Shown here one piece after another: positions 42,037 to 53,132 of a stretch of DNA of 64,000 nt. Within the stretch, counting starts at the first letter, position 1; each line of letters starts with the position of its first letter. Under the pieces are notes generated by a model that was given only the letters and a program-made list of their open reading frames with translations, had not been told where the DNA came from and did no database searches. Source of the DNA: Drechslerella dactyloides (taxonomy: Eukaryota; Ascomycota; Orbiliomycetes; Orbiliales; Orbiliaceae). The stretch spans positions 1,922,001 to 1,986,000 of the forward strand of contig JAGTWJ010000003.1 in assembly GCA_020064725.1 (NCBI GenBank), read 5' to 3'. Position numbers and translations under genes: made by a program.

Positions 42037-44253
42037 TTTGATGAGTGTAGGTTATACAAATGGAATGATATATCAAGGATTGTCGGTAGTTTGAAGTTGT
42101 TATCTGTATCTATATACGATTGTGTAGTATAGACCAAGTGGAAGAGAGAAGGTAGTTCGTAAAGAAATCAATAGAGAAGAAAAAATATTAATGAAGATTG
42201 TTGAAAAGTGAAGGCCCGGCCTTGAAAAATGAAGAAGGAATTGAAGAAGTGAAGAAACCTGCCAGAGGTGTGTAGAATGTAGTGAAGCTGGTTGATTGTG
42301 ATCCTGTGATGTGGAATGAAGGGAAAAGGCAGCTCAGGACGGTGGGAAGCGGCCCCTTATATACTGTAAATTCGCCATATCAATCGCGCAATCTGTCGTA
42401 TCGATGCCGGTACAGATCTTAATCGAACCGAATATAGTACGCATTGTGATAGCTGTGATCTTGATGCACGAAGCGATCGAGTCAAGATCCCATGTCTGAG
42501 GCTGGAACTACCTAGAGCCTCGAGTCCTGTTTAGTTTGCGTTGCACGCTGTTGCATTGCAAATGAGCAGGGATCAGGCGACTGCGGCCAGTCGGCGGCGC
42601 CAGCTTCAAGGCTACCGGACCACGAGGCTCAAGGTCATTTCAAATGTCAAGCCATCTCAGCGACACTATCTGACAGCTCTACCGTTCGAAGGAGCAAGGA
42701 GGAGGGCCCGTAAGGGCCAAGACCATCGGCGGCAGCGACAGGTTTACGCGAATGCGGCAGCTTGATCAGTGTTGGCGGCGTGGCAAGTGTCGGATTTGGT
42801 TCCGGCTGGTCTTGCTTTCAAACCTCGCATGACTCGGGGTTCCGTGGAGACGGGGGTGCGGCCTAGGCTAACGTCGCTCGCCAGCAGAACTTGTCACCTT
42901 GGGGAGATGAACGGGAGCTCCCGGGGTCGTCACAGCGGCTGGATCTGGCGCATTGCATTGCGTAGCGTGCTTGATCGGTCTGCGTGCATGCGGTATCAGC
43001 TGAGAATCGGACGAGTGATGCCGAAAGATGCAATGGCAGTGCGTGAAATATCCGATCTGGGTGAGGCTGATAATTAAATTAATTGAGGCGTGAGTACTAT
43101 TTGAGGCGACAGTGATACGTCTTATTGCATATATTGCGACAGTTGTTGATGTTACCTCATAGACTTCATTTTGACGTTCAGCCTAGCCTCGGCTGTATAC
43201 GTAGCCACTGGTAACCTCTCTTGAGGTCTACGCAATCGACGGCATCAATTTGACGGTCCGTAATCGAAGGATACCGAATGTTCAACTTAACTGTCAGCCC
43301 TGAACATAGGATCCTGTCAAAGACGTCAACCATGCCGTTATTCCTAGAATCCTTTTGAAAACCGGTTGCATGGACATGTGCCAGTTCTGATCAATTGAAT
43401 ATTTGAATATTCAACTTTGCGATGTTCTCCAGGGTCAAGTCGCTGTATGATCCCGCTACCGTCGAAACAATGCCATGAGAATTGCTACCAGGGTGGAATA
43501 CAATGCACCGTCGACGCATCGAGAGCAAGATCGAAAGACATGCATTTGGCAAGACAATGTACGACCCACCACACCTAAACCGTCTCAGAAGCTTAAGGCT
43601 TGACGTGATCTGCACCCTCGGAGGGCGCGCAACCGCAGTTCACAGTTCGAGCACCACGGTACGCTACGACACGTCCCGGAGTGTATCGACCGGATATTCA
43701 TGCGGATTTCCGGTGGACTGATCAGCCGTCATGTTAACTTCTCGGCTAGCTATGGCGAGCGCCCGAAACTGGGAGGAGGATTCTCAGAGGGGTCTGAAGC
43801 GGACTAGAATGTGTCACATATTTTTATGTGTCTTTGGCGGACACAGCTTGGCTTCAGATAGGCTAGCGGTGTGAATTATATTAATTGGCGACTGACTTCG
43901 AGGTAGCTGGTGTATACTAATCGTGACGTAACTGAAGTCCTGTAAAATTACAAGGGCTGGCCAGTTGGAGTGCTGACTACTATAACTTTTGACTACAGAT
44001 TACGTATGACTCGCAGTAAGTTTGTTCATGAATGGACTTGACCGGTAGCAACTAGCTTAGAAGAGGGTATGAATGCGGGCCCGAGGGCCGAAGTTTCAAT
44101 ATGAGGTAGCTCGAAATGAAGACGAACTCATGAGGGACATTATGCATTACAATCAGCACCAAACGTAATCAACCGAGAGAAATATCATAGCGACACCACT
44201 CGAGGGTAGCATCACGTTGTCAGCGGCGCAATGGTAGTGCCAAAATATCCTGC
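42037..44253. other. Gap; holds the promoter of the two-module protein
   Basis: A minus-strand TATATAAGG at 42355-42363 lies about 320 nt upstream of the ATG at 42036. The rest, 42.4-44.25 kb, shows only short frames without domains (for example 42541-43077 plus). Confidence 0.45.
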
Positions 44254-45801
44254 CTAGACCTTGCGATACCAATGCGATTCTGCGTCGCCCAGACATTCCC
44301 CAACAGTAACCGCTATATCCCACGCACATTAATTGAATCAGCCACCTCGTCGTGCGTGTACGTAGCTGATAAAACTTGAAGCGCGGTGCTTGTAGAACAG
44401 GTACTTACTCTTAAACCCATTCCGCCGGATGCTCTCCAGCATTGCCACCGTCAAATTCGACACCGTCAACGGATGAATATCATGCGCAATCGACAGGATA
44501 CTCCCACGTCGCACATCCACAGCCTCGATGCCCTGCGTTGCAATGACGACGGAGTCGTGGATTTGGTCTGGCAGAGTATGGTCGAAGTCGTCCGTATCCA
44601 GGTTGTAGTAGATGACACGATAGCCGAGCGCCTTCATTGTTGCCAGGCAGGCTTCCTCGCAGCTTGAGTAGGGTGGACGCATGTATGTTGGGATCACGCC
44701 GAGGAGAGACGAGAGTGCGAGTTCGAGGCGATACATTTCGTTGCGGCGGTCGGATTCGGAGAGGAACTGCAGGTCTGGGTGGGTCCAGCTGTGGAAGTCC
44801 AGGCGCGGTAGCAGTAATATTAGTAACATGTGACATGTATATGGTGGTTTTGACGTCTGATGATAATGGGGCGAGCTGCGGGTTGGACGCACGTGTGAGC
44901 CGCGATTTGGTGTCCTTCACGGTACATTCGACGGATAATATTGGCCCATGGGAGAGTCTCGTCATCAATTGGCCCTTTTGCGAGATTCGAGCCGCTGAAT
45001 ATACACCATAGGGTTAGAAGTCCAAGCAGAATACTCTATAACATTTAGTAGTTCAATGGATTGTGTATTGTGGGTAACATGCGTGATAAAAAAGGTCGCC
45101 TTGGCGCCTGCAGCCTTGAGGATGTCAAGCAACTGGATTGTGTATTCGTAGGGACCGTCGTCATAGGTGAGTGCAATTGTCCCTGTAGCCTGACAATCGA
45201 ATATTGGCACGCCATATGGTGTTTTTCCGAGGAGGTATCGTTTCAATTTAATCAGCTTCGTGTAATCGTGGTCGGCGAGACTAGTGCATTTCTGTCATTC
45301 GATCCAGTCAGCTCCATCGCATCACGCGCCCACACTTGAGTATATCAATGATGCACAAATATTTGACATCTGCATATCATATGAGAGAAGCGGTGGATAG
45401 TATACCCCAAAAGCGGGCTGGCACCCGTTGGCTAAGTTAAATAGATGTCAGAACACATTAAGTGAATGCGATGGTCGAAACCAAAGCATAGGGAAACCAG
45501 CTGGATTTTCGCCCAGCGATATAGGTAAGCACTTACTGGTCAAGCAGTGGTTTTCGGTATCACCGCACCAACCAAATCGACTACAGCATAAATCAAGATT
45601 GTCCGCTGGATTATTGCAGTGAAAACCGGACGCCGGTCCGCAAGTTCCGTCGCGAGAACCGCGAGGACCACGACCAACAAGGTCAGTGCCGCCTTGAGAT
45701 AGGGCATCTCCAATGTCAGCCCCACCGTGTTCGTGGTCTCCATTGGTGCAGCCGAAGAAAGAGAGAAGAGTTACGATGACGAAGATGAGGAGGGGAGCCA
45801 T
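44254..45801 (-). CDS. Chitin deacetylase with CBM18 domain
   Basis: Six exons: 45801-45537, 45431-45406, 45291-45083, 44994-44893, 44788-44409 and 44312-44254; 346 residues with every phase consistent. It removes acetyl groups from chitin (EC 3.5.1.41), outside the cell or at the wall. Signal peptide MAPLLIFVIVTLLSFFGCTNG; CBM18 chitin-binding module (CGPASGFHC ... CCSRFGWCG ... CLTTNGCQPAFGKC). The CBM18 is completed only by the 26-nt second exon and the start of exon 3. The NodB domain has TYDDGPY (catalytic base and metal Asp), AAHTWTHPDL (metal HxxxH), RPPY, LDTDDF and SIAHDIH. The third intron (45082-44995) appears to use a GC donor; no GT donor keeps phase. No GPI signal is apparent. 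It may protect the wall from chitinases or modify released oligomers. Confidence 0.85.
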
Positions 45802-46306
45802 CTGCCTGCTGGGATATCTGGATGACGAGGTCACGGGGTAGTAGTGGAAACTTCGAGATTGTAACTTGAGATGAGATAATTTGATCAAAGCTGTGGAAGA
45901 CTTTCGGAGATATAAGGGACAAAGTACCGGCGTATCCAAGCTGGCAGAAGCCAGTTAACCGTTCCATGACTCTCTACCCGTCGGGCCCAAAAGCCAGATT
46001 CTAGATTCTAGCTGGCAGGCCTGCGGTTGCCATCGACTGTGTGGTTTATTTTGCGTTGCGGTTTTGTGTAACTGCCGAAAAGAGGCAGCTGCCAGCCAAC
46101 GTCGACAGGCCTCATTCGTATTCGATGCCGCCGTTGTCATCCGCAGGATCTTGGGATATAAATTCAATCTGCTTGAGGCGCTTCTTCAACATCTTCTCAT
46201 TGCTAGATCAACTGCCCACTACTCTGCGCATCTAGTACGCCTCTCTAAGTATTAGCTTTATCATCTCTTACACGATATTCCAATTCAGCAGTGCAGTGAC
46301 ATCATC
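45802..46306. promoter_or_regulatory. Divergent region between chitin deacetylase and lipid-kinase-like gene
   Basis: 505 bp between two divergent start codons. A minus-strand TTATATC lies near 45911, about 110 nt upstream of the deacetylase ATG. No other element is clear. Confidence 0.4.
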
Positions 46307-47518
46307 ATGGCTGACACGACGAGCGACACCCCGGCCTCCACGCCCATCGCCATCTTCAGACCCAAGGTCGACGGCGCCGATACCAAATCCTACGTCCTCC
46401 TAGCATCCTCACCAGCCTCTCCTCCGACGCTTCAAGTCGGCCCCGTCCCACATCCGATATCCGACGACCTGTGGACCCTGTCCATCGACCCCGCAAACCT
46501 TCCACCCCACCTTACGCTCCCCGCATCGCAAATCCACGTTGTCATCTCAACGAACTCGGGACTTCGCGGTGCCCAAGCGTACTATGACGGCCTGCTCGCC
46601 CCGCTATTGAGCTATCTTGGTGTCCGACACACGACACACACGACGTCCTCGCCGACATCCATTGGCGAGGTTACCGCCGCTATCACGTCCAATGGGCTGG
46701 ACAACCTTGTCATTCTGCTGAGCGGGGACACGGGAGTGACAGAGTACCTGAACGCGCTCCCTCTCGCCTCTTCGCAGAAAACTACTCTCTGCATCCTACC
46801 GCTCGGCACAGCGAACGCTTTTGCATCTGCGCATGCACTATCGCTCCGTTCGCTGCTGCACGGGAAACCGACTGCCTTCCCAACGTACACTGCCACTTTC
46901 TCCCCCGGCTGCCGAGAGCATGGTGAACCGCTCACGGAATCGCTGAACAAGACGACGTCTATCCGTGGTTGTGTCGTCGCGTCGTACGGCTTCCACGCAT
47001 CGATTGTCGGTGGCGCGGAGACGCCCGAATACCGCAGTCATGGTATGGCCAAGTTCCGCATGGTCGCCGAGGAAATCATGAAAGGAACATTCCTCGGCGG
47101 AGCCGGCAAGGGGTTTCAGCCGTACCATGCACGCGTGTCTGGCGTCACGGCGGCAACGGGGACCGCACATTCATACCTCATGTTGGCGCTTGTGGACAGG
47201 ATGGAGCCGACGTTTGTCATCAGCCCGAAGAGTAAAGATGGGGAGGTCTGGGCGTTGTATACGGGTGATATCGGCGGGGAGGCGCTCATCGGGACAGTAA
47301 TCAAAGGTGCGTATGCGGGCGGCGTGCACGTTGAGCGGACGGATATCGTAGGGTATGAGAAGAGTACCGGGTTCAAGATCGATAAGATGACGGATGTGGA
47401 GCCATGGAGGCGATGGATTTGCTGTGATGGAAGGTTTGTGGAGGTTCCGAGGGAGGAGGGCTGGGTCGACGTGGTGGTTAATAATGGGGTGGAAGGTGTA
47501 TTTAATGTGCTTGCGTAG
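46307..47518 (+). CDS. Diacylglycerol-kinase catalytic-domain protein
   Basis: Single exon, 403 residues. The DAGK_cat fold shared by diacylglycerol, ceramide and sphingoid-base kinases is visible: VVISTNSGLRGAQAYYDGLL (phosphate-binding N-terminal motif, with NSG where NPxSG is usual), NLVILLSGDTGVTEYLNAL (the GGDGT-like loop, here SGDTG) and LCILPLGTANAFA (P-x-GTxN-x-xA). The C-terminal half has the beta-sandwich elements of the family. The altered glycine loop may mean weak or different activity. No membrane helix or signal peptide. It is likely to act on a membrane lipid at the cytosolic face. Stops 108 bp from the convergent D-serine dehydratase gene. Confidence 0.8.
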   Translation: MADTTSDTPASTPIAIFRPKVDGADTKSYVLLASSPASPPTLQVGPVPHPISDDLWTLSIDPANLPPHLTLPASQIHVVISTNSGLRGAQAYYDGLLAPLLSYLGVRHTTHTTSSPTSIGEVTAAITSNGLDNLVILLSGDTGVTEYLNALPLASSQKTTLCILPLGTANAFASAHALSLRSLLHGKPTAFPTYTATFSPGCREHGEPLTESLNKTTSIRGCVVASYGFHASIVGGAETPEYRSHGMAKFRMVAEEIMKGTFLGGAGKGFQPYHARVSGVTAATGTAHSYLMLALVDRMEPTFVISPKSKDGEVWALYTGDIGGEALIGTVIKGAYAGGVHVERTDIVGYEKSTGFKIDKMTDVEPWRRWICCDGRFVEVPREEGWVDVVVNNGVEGVFNVLA

Positions 47519-47626
47519 TCGAGCATATTGGTGTTCACGGGTTATGCGAATTATAAACAAGCCCGGGGAGGGGCTGCCCAATTTCCTCTATTCTAGAAAT
47601 CCCGGTAACATGACCCGATAGCAATC

Positions 47627-49075
47627 CTACATCCACCCCCTCCAAGGGTACCAGACGTCCTTGACGACCTCTTTCTCGTCCAGCACAAAATACCAATCAT
47701 GGCAAGCCGCCGATATGCAGGCGTGTTGTATATCTAGTACCAACTTCTCTCCCACCTTGAACACCTTCTCAATCTCTGTCTCTCCTCGAGGCGTCTTTTC
47801 GCGATGCGCCCCTTCCTGGTCTAGAGACACCACTCCGTGTTCTTGCGAAACCCTGCTGACGTACCAAAGCTCTCTCCCCCGGACCCTTGCAAAGCCGGGA
47901 AACTGCCCTGGTTCCCGTCCTATCGCTAGAACACCGGCGTTTATCAGCGCCTCGTTGCGGTCCGGGTAGATTGATATCACTTCGGTATTCAAGGTACATG
48001 CGAGCGAACTGCTGCCCGGCGTGTCCGGGTCCGGGTCTGGCACGACGCCCGTCGCAAGCTGCTGGAGGTCGTTGAAAGGGAAGTTTCCAGCATGTATCTC
48101 GAGTTTGCATTGGCTCGGAATGGAAAGGCCATCTTCCTTCGCGGCGTTCCTTAGCGTCGAGATTACATGCGCGGTTGGCGTGGCGCCAATGGATAGCACA
48201 TAGGGTCTCATATGGATGTCATCGGGGAGTTCGAGCACCTTGGTGACAATGCTGAGCGTTCCGAGGGCTGCTATAACGGTCTCTATCTCTATCTTGAGGT
48301 ATTTGACGGAGTCCTCCTCGCTACGTGAGGAGTAGGAGTCCCCGGCGTGCGCATAGAAGCCGTAGATGTCGACATTCTTGGCGGCCAGTGCGGCTTGTAG
48401 CAGTTCGAAGAGGCCAGGTGAGGTCGGTGGGAGCCCTGCGCGGTGAGCGCCAGTGTCGAGCTTGACGAATACGGACCAGGGCTTGCCACTGAGTGGGGGG
48501 GAGGTGTGTCAGGGCTTTCAGTTGGGCCGGGTGATCGACGAGTAGGCGAAGATTTGGGATTTCTCGTGATAGGGAGGAGAGAGTTGGAATATAAGATGAT
48601 GCTGGAGGGAGGCCGTAGAGGACCTACACAGGTGAGGTCTGGTCAGCCGATGTTGTTTGTGAGTGTAAGGTAGGGCAGTTGACGCATACATCTGTCACGG
48701 TCCCGTCCGCTATCAGCGGCTTCAGACCGCGTATTTCGCGGATGGTGGATGTGATGACAGCATGGTGGTTCGAGCCCAGCTCTATCCTTGTGACTTCCTC
48801 CGTCTAAGGTATATATATCAGCCAATGCTCCCCTTGCGCATAATTGTATGTACGGGCGTACTATAGCATACCTTGTGCGTCTTAACGTGTGCCCTGAACT
48901 GGATGTCGACACCGTTGAGGCTCTTGTGGAAGATGTCGCAATTCCGCTGGATGGCCGGCAAGGATACGCATAGTGAGGGCGTCGGGAGACTGAATCGGTG
49001 GTCACCGACGTAGGATTTCAGAAGCTGATGCACAGCATCCTTCCGGGATTCGACCTCGTCGCGGGGTCTATCCAT
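47627..49075 (-). CDS. DSD1: D-serine dehydratase (PLP- and zinc-dependent), frame broken at a C7 run
   Basis: Exons 49075-48872, 48803-48690 and 48623-47627. D-serine ammonia-lyase converts D-serine to pyruvate and ammonia (EC 4.3.1.18) using a fold-type III alanine-racemase barrel. FRAHVKTHK holds the PLP lysine (residue 65), RLLVDHPAQLKAL and YGFYAHAGDSY are barrel motifs, and the late QHACIS has the His and Cys expected to bind zinc. Exon 3 is out of frame at 48495-48501, seven G on the plus strand (seven C in the gene). One base fewer would restore LPPLSGKPW and a protein of about 437 residues, normal for the family. This could be a sequencing indel or a real inactivating mutation. No other defect is seen in either half. 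Confidence 0.85.
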
Positions 49076-49740
49076 TGCTGATGGTCAAGATACCGACTGG
49101 CGATTATAATTAACGACGTATCCTGTCAACAAATGGCGATACGCCGGTGGGCGGCGTTAGCACTAAGTATCCTTCGGAGCAATTCTACGAACGAATGGAT
49201 GTTAGTAATGAGGTAACTGAAGCTTGGGTCGTGATGCCTTCTTGAAAACAACCTACCTGCGGGGCAAAAATTCAGGTTTCGACGCGATGGCGGGGCGCGG
49301 ACTTGGTCAACTCCGCAATTAGCGGCGGGAGCTCTGACGTACGGAATTGTGCCTGCCGAACTAGTCTAACTAGCACCCTCTCGGCACTTTGTGTACCCAG
49401 CTGCTCGGGTGGGTCCAATGATTGTGAACCATAGGTACCAAGACCCGTTCCATGGCGTAAGATTACTAAATATCGTTTGATCCGGCCTGTGTACTAAGCT
49501 TACAGGTCCGTGCTGCGGGAGTTTACCTTTTTCGGGTCTTTGTTAGAGGACAAATGAAGCTCTCGGGACAATGCAATGTTGCATGTTGTAGATAAGTCGG
49601 ACCGCAGCCGAGGTCGGCCCGGCCGACTTTACGCTTCCGACATCTCGGACCCTGGTCGAACCCCAGCATATATATCAACCACCCTTGAGACCTTCGCAAA
49701 ATGTTGCATTGGTGGCTGCAGCTCTCATGTGTACATAACA
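49076..49740. promoter_or_regulatory. Divergent promoter region of D-serine dehydratase and D-glycerate kinase
   Basis: 665 bp between two divergent starts. A TATATATCAA at about 49668-49677 lies some 70 nt upstream of the kinase ATG. No palindromic operator was recognised. Confidence 0.45.
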
Positions 49741-50783
49741 ATGTCCTCCCTAGGCATCGACAAGGATGATGTCGTCCTCTCGTTCCTGCTTCCACTCCTC
49801 GAACACCAAAAGGCTCGCGAACCGCCCCGCCGACCCCTCGTCGTCGGGCTAACCGGCCTGCAAGGCTCCGGGAAGTCGCATTTGGTATCGTCTCTCGCGA
49901 AAAGGCTATCGTCAGACCCGCATAATCTCCGAGTTGCGGTTTTCAGCGTCGACGATGTGTATCTCCCCTTTGCGAAGCTAGAGGAGCTGCGGCTCTCGCA
50001 TCCGGACAATAAATTAATCGCGCACAGAGGCGAGCCGGGGACTCACGACCTAGAATTGGCCCAGGAGACGCTAGACAACTTGATGGCTGGTTGGGATACT
50101 CCGATTCCCAGCTTTGACAAGAGTCTCAATGGCGGGAAAGGGGACAGAGTGGCCCGGGACCAATGGCGAGTTGTGAAGGGCCCTGTAGACGTTGTTATAT
50201 TCGAGGGCTGGTGCGTCGGGTTTCGCGCGATAGATGACGAGGACGTCGAAAGAAAATGGAGGACGGCAAGAGAGACGAATGCTGGTGTTCTGGGTAGACA
50301 CGGTCTTGTGGATCTGCTGTGGGTGAACGGACAATTACGGGGCTACGATGAATTGACAGAGTAAGTGATCTGTTCAGTTTCGAATCCTCAAGACGGCAGA
50401 GACCCAGTGAAGCCAGTCTGCTGAGTGCAATTGCTCGAAATATCAATAGCCAATTCGATGCGTTCGTGCATCTTGATGCACAGGAACTCGGGTATGTCTA
50501 CGACTGGCGGTTGGAGCAAGAGCATGCTATGATTAGAATCAAGGGTACCGGCATGACGGACAAGCAGGTCGTTGAGTTTATAAACGGATGTAAGTGTGAT
50601 ATGATATCTACGAAAACAAAACGATGTTCACGCACTAAAGGGTATCTAGACATCCCGGGATATGAGCTCTATCTGCATCGTATGAGAGAAGGCGTGGTCA
50701 AGAAGGATGGCGATGATTTGAAGAGGAGCTTGCGGATTGTAATGGGGAAGCAAAGAGAGACGATTGAGAGCCATGTATTCTAA
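49741..50783 (+). CDS. TDA10: D-glycerate 3-kinase-like ATP-dependent kinase (Tda10 family)
   Basis: Exons 49741-50360, 50450-50589 and 50650-50783; 297 residues. P-loop GLTGLQGSGKSHLVSSLAKR near residue 40, then FSVDDVYLPFAKL (the conserved DD/Y substrate segment), HRGEPGTHDLELA and VVIFEGWCVGF, all hallmarks of the plant/fungal glycerate kinase and yeast Tda10/YGR205W group. Exon 2 carries YVYDWRLEQEHAM and exon 3 completes FINGYIPGYELY. Plant members phosphorylate D-glycerate to 3-phosphoglycerate (EC 2.7.1.31), while the exact substrate of fungal members is less sure. Junctions were fixed by phase and by these conserved blocks. It is divergent from D-serine dehydratase. Confidence 0.88.
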
Positions 50784-51487
50784 CACCAATAGACCTATTA
50801 ACGCTATTAATCGATATATTGAATTGAATTCGGTCGGTCTCGCATGCAAGCTAAACCTACACCTTTCTGGGGAGGGTCTGGTTCACGAGACCAGTTCGCA
50901 ACTATATGTTGACAAATCAATAAGAATACCTTTTGGGATGATCGACGCCGGTCTTGTCCTTTAAATGTTAGCTGATTATGGCCCTAGGGGAGACCAGTCC
51001 ACAGTACTTGCAAAAGCATGCCTTGGAGGCTTGTCACATGAGCAGCTCTTGTATTTTTTTGGTTTGAAATGAATTGGGATTATAGTTAAAATATATAAAC
51101 GATAGAAAGATGTTTTTGTCGCCCCTTGCCGCTCCCTTTTTTTCGTTTTTTCTTTCTTTTCTGTTCCTTTTTTTTAAAAATATACCTCAATTTCCCCTTT
51201 CGTTTTAATCCGTGCAAAAGTGCTTCTGGGGAGTCTGAAGGCGGACGCGGCAGATTAAGCTTTAGTAGAAACTTTTGGATATCACGGCACAGGGCGGCCC
51301 GCGTGAAACCGAAATCAACGGTGCTGGATGATCGGGTCCAGTCGAATGCCCATCGATGCCAATGCGGTGACAACAGCCAATGCTCGCAACAGCGCTGTGT
51401 GTCAGAATCTGAAATCTAGCTGCACTACCACGTTATATCTAAGCAAAGCACCTACTTTAAAAGTACTGTACTTATATCCCATACTTA
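50784..51487. other. Convergent region with T-rich tract
   Basis: Two 3' ends facing each other. 51137-51175 is nearly pure T and C with one G interruption per ~10 bases. A frame through it on the minus strand is just Lys/Arg low complexity. Confidence 0.5.
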
Positions 51488-53132
51488 TTACGAAGCTTGA
51501 CTTCGCCTTCGCCACTTCGTCATAAACCGCTTTAGACCTTTCTCTAACTTGACGTTGGCTGAGCTTTCGAGGCTGTTCAAGGGCGGGGCCGGGGCCAATT
51601 GCCTAGCCATGTTTGCTGCCATCCTCAATTGGTGGGCTTCGCGATCACGCGGAGTATAGTTGTGTCGCATGAAATTCGGCCAGCGGCGTTGAATCAGTGG
51701 CTTTATCATCATTATGCTTGCAGCAATTGCGCCGAGATTTTCCTCAAGCATGGTGTAGATAATGTAGGCAAAGATTTCATCTGACATTAACACAGGTTAG
51801 TTTCAGTAGTAGTGTGGCTGGTGAGATCTGGGTGAGACTATAGGGTTTGGTAGCAATGTGTTCGTAGACTCACAAGTTGGATCTGTGCTACGGGTGGTCA
51901 CTAGAGACTGGTCTAGCTCTCGAAATCTCAATATAGAAGCCACGCATGCTCTGCAGAGGAGGCATATCGCTGTCGCATTAGTATTGATCATGATCAATCT
52001 TTTAATCCTGAGAGGTTCGACCTACACTGCACCCATACACATCAAAACTGCTGCGATGATCTTCTGCCCTCGCGGGCGCTGTAAGTCTGCATGCAAAAGA
52101 CTAGTTAGCAAATACTTGGTATATTATACTGTACCTATGAATGAATAATTGTATATGAACCGAAATTATCAGCAGAGAGGTATATGTGTAAGATACATAC
52201 CCCACAACGGCTTCAATGGCAGAAACCACACCCAAAGGTCCATCGACATGCTCAAAGCGCTGGCCGCAGTCAGAAACTTGATCTCATTGAAACACCGCGG
52301 ATCGTGTGTCAGATGGACCGTCGGCTTCCACACTGGGTTCAATGGCCTGCATGTAAGCAGGGTCGCGATAAAAAGAGAGACGGTCAGACAGATGTTCACC
52401 ACTATCGTTACGATAACAACGATGCAGAATTCGCGGCGGCAGCTGAACAGACGAAGGTAGGTGGCTAGTACGGAGAAACGCGTCGTGCCGATGACCACTA
52501 TGGAATTGAGGGAGAGTCCCCAGAAGGCCTATAGATCACGGTTGTGAGTTCACGCGTTAGTCATTAACGTATAATTTATGTAGTGATGTAAGTTAGGCCA
52601 GTGATATCGATGTAGTGGGAGGTGCAGGTTTGATCGTACCTTGTAGAGTACGGCTTTATGGCTTGGGGTGATATCCCACATGTGCTGCCCAGCCTGAAAT
52701 CGTGTGACCACTGCAATCCCCCATATGATTAGAGTCGGTTCATCACAACCAGTCTCGTGTCGCTTGATCATTTTATAATGATACGATGCATGAGACATAT
52801 TAGTAAAGCGTAGATTTGGAGGTGAAACATACAAACGGTTGTCGTTATACCAGATACCACGAGAAGGACCTACCAAATTCAATGTTTCATTGGTATAATT
52901 ATGTCCGATGTTGAAACCAAGAGATGCGAATGGATCTTACCCCGACGACAGAAATCAGCCAATCATCCAGGCCGATTGACCGAGTGAAGAATCTGCGTGT
53001 ATATAGTCGTAATGGCACTAGTATCAAGACCGTAGTTGTCAAAGTGAGCTGCGCGGCAAGGACCTCAGGTCCTCTCGAGTCATGTGGTAGGGCTTCGGTT
53101 CCTTGTCCGGCATTAGTGATTTTATCTGCCAT
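51488..53132 (-). CDS. Fungal rhodopsin-domain integral membrane protein (PTH11-like)
   Basis: Seven exons: 53132-52941, 52869-52833, 52710-52640, 52528-52201, 52086-52026, 51950-51874 and 51780-51488; 352 residues with consistent phase. The order of motifs fits the fungal rhodopsin-domain (PF20684) seven-helix family: LDDWLISVVGVLLVV (helix 2), FQAGQHMWDITPSHKAVLYK (loop before helix 3), RFSVLATYLRLF, then FCIVVIVTIVVNICLTVSLF. CRPLNPVWKP is the signature CRP..W loop, followed by WDLQRPRGQKIIAAVLMCMGA and ACVASILRF (helices 6-7). The C-terminal ~70 residues are a basic cytoplasmic tail. Relatives are called PTH11-type GPCRs, though coupling to G proteins is not proved for most. The 37-nt exon 2 is short. 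Ligand unknown. Confidence 0.85.

Noticed and set aside
51086..51373. 95-codon minus-strand frame with Lys/Arg runs
   Set aside because: Translation of a T-rich low-complexity tract in a 3' flanking region.
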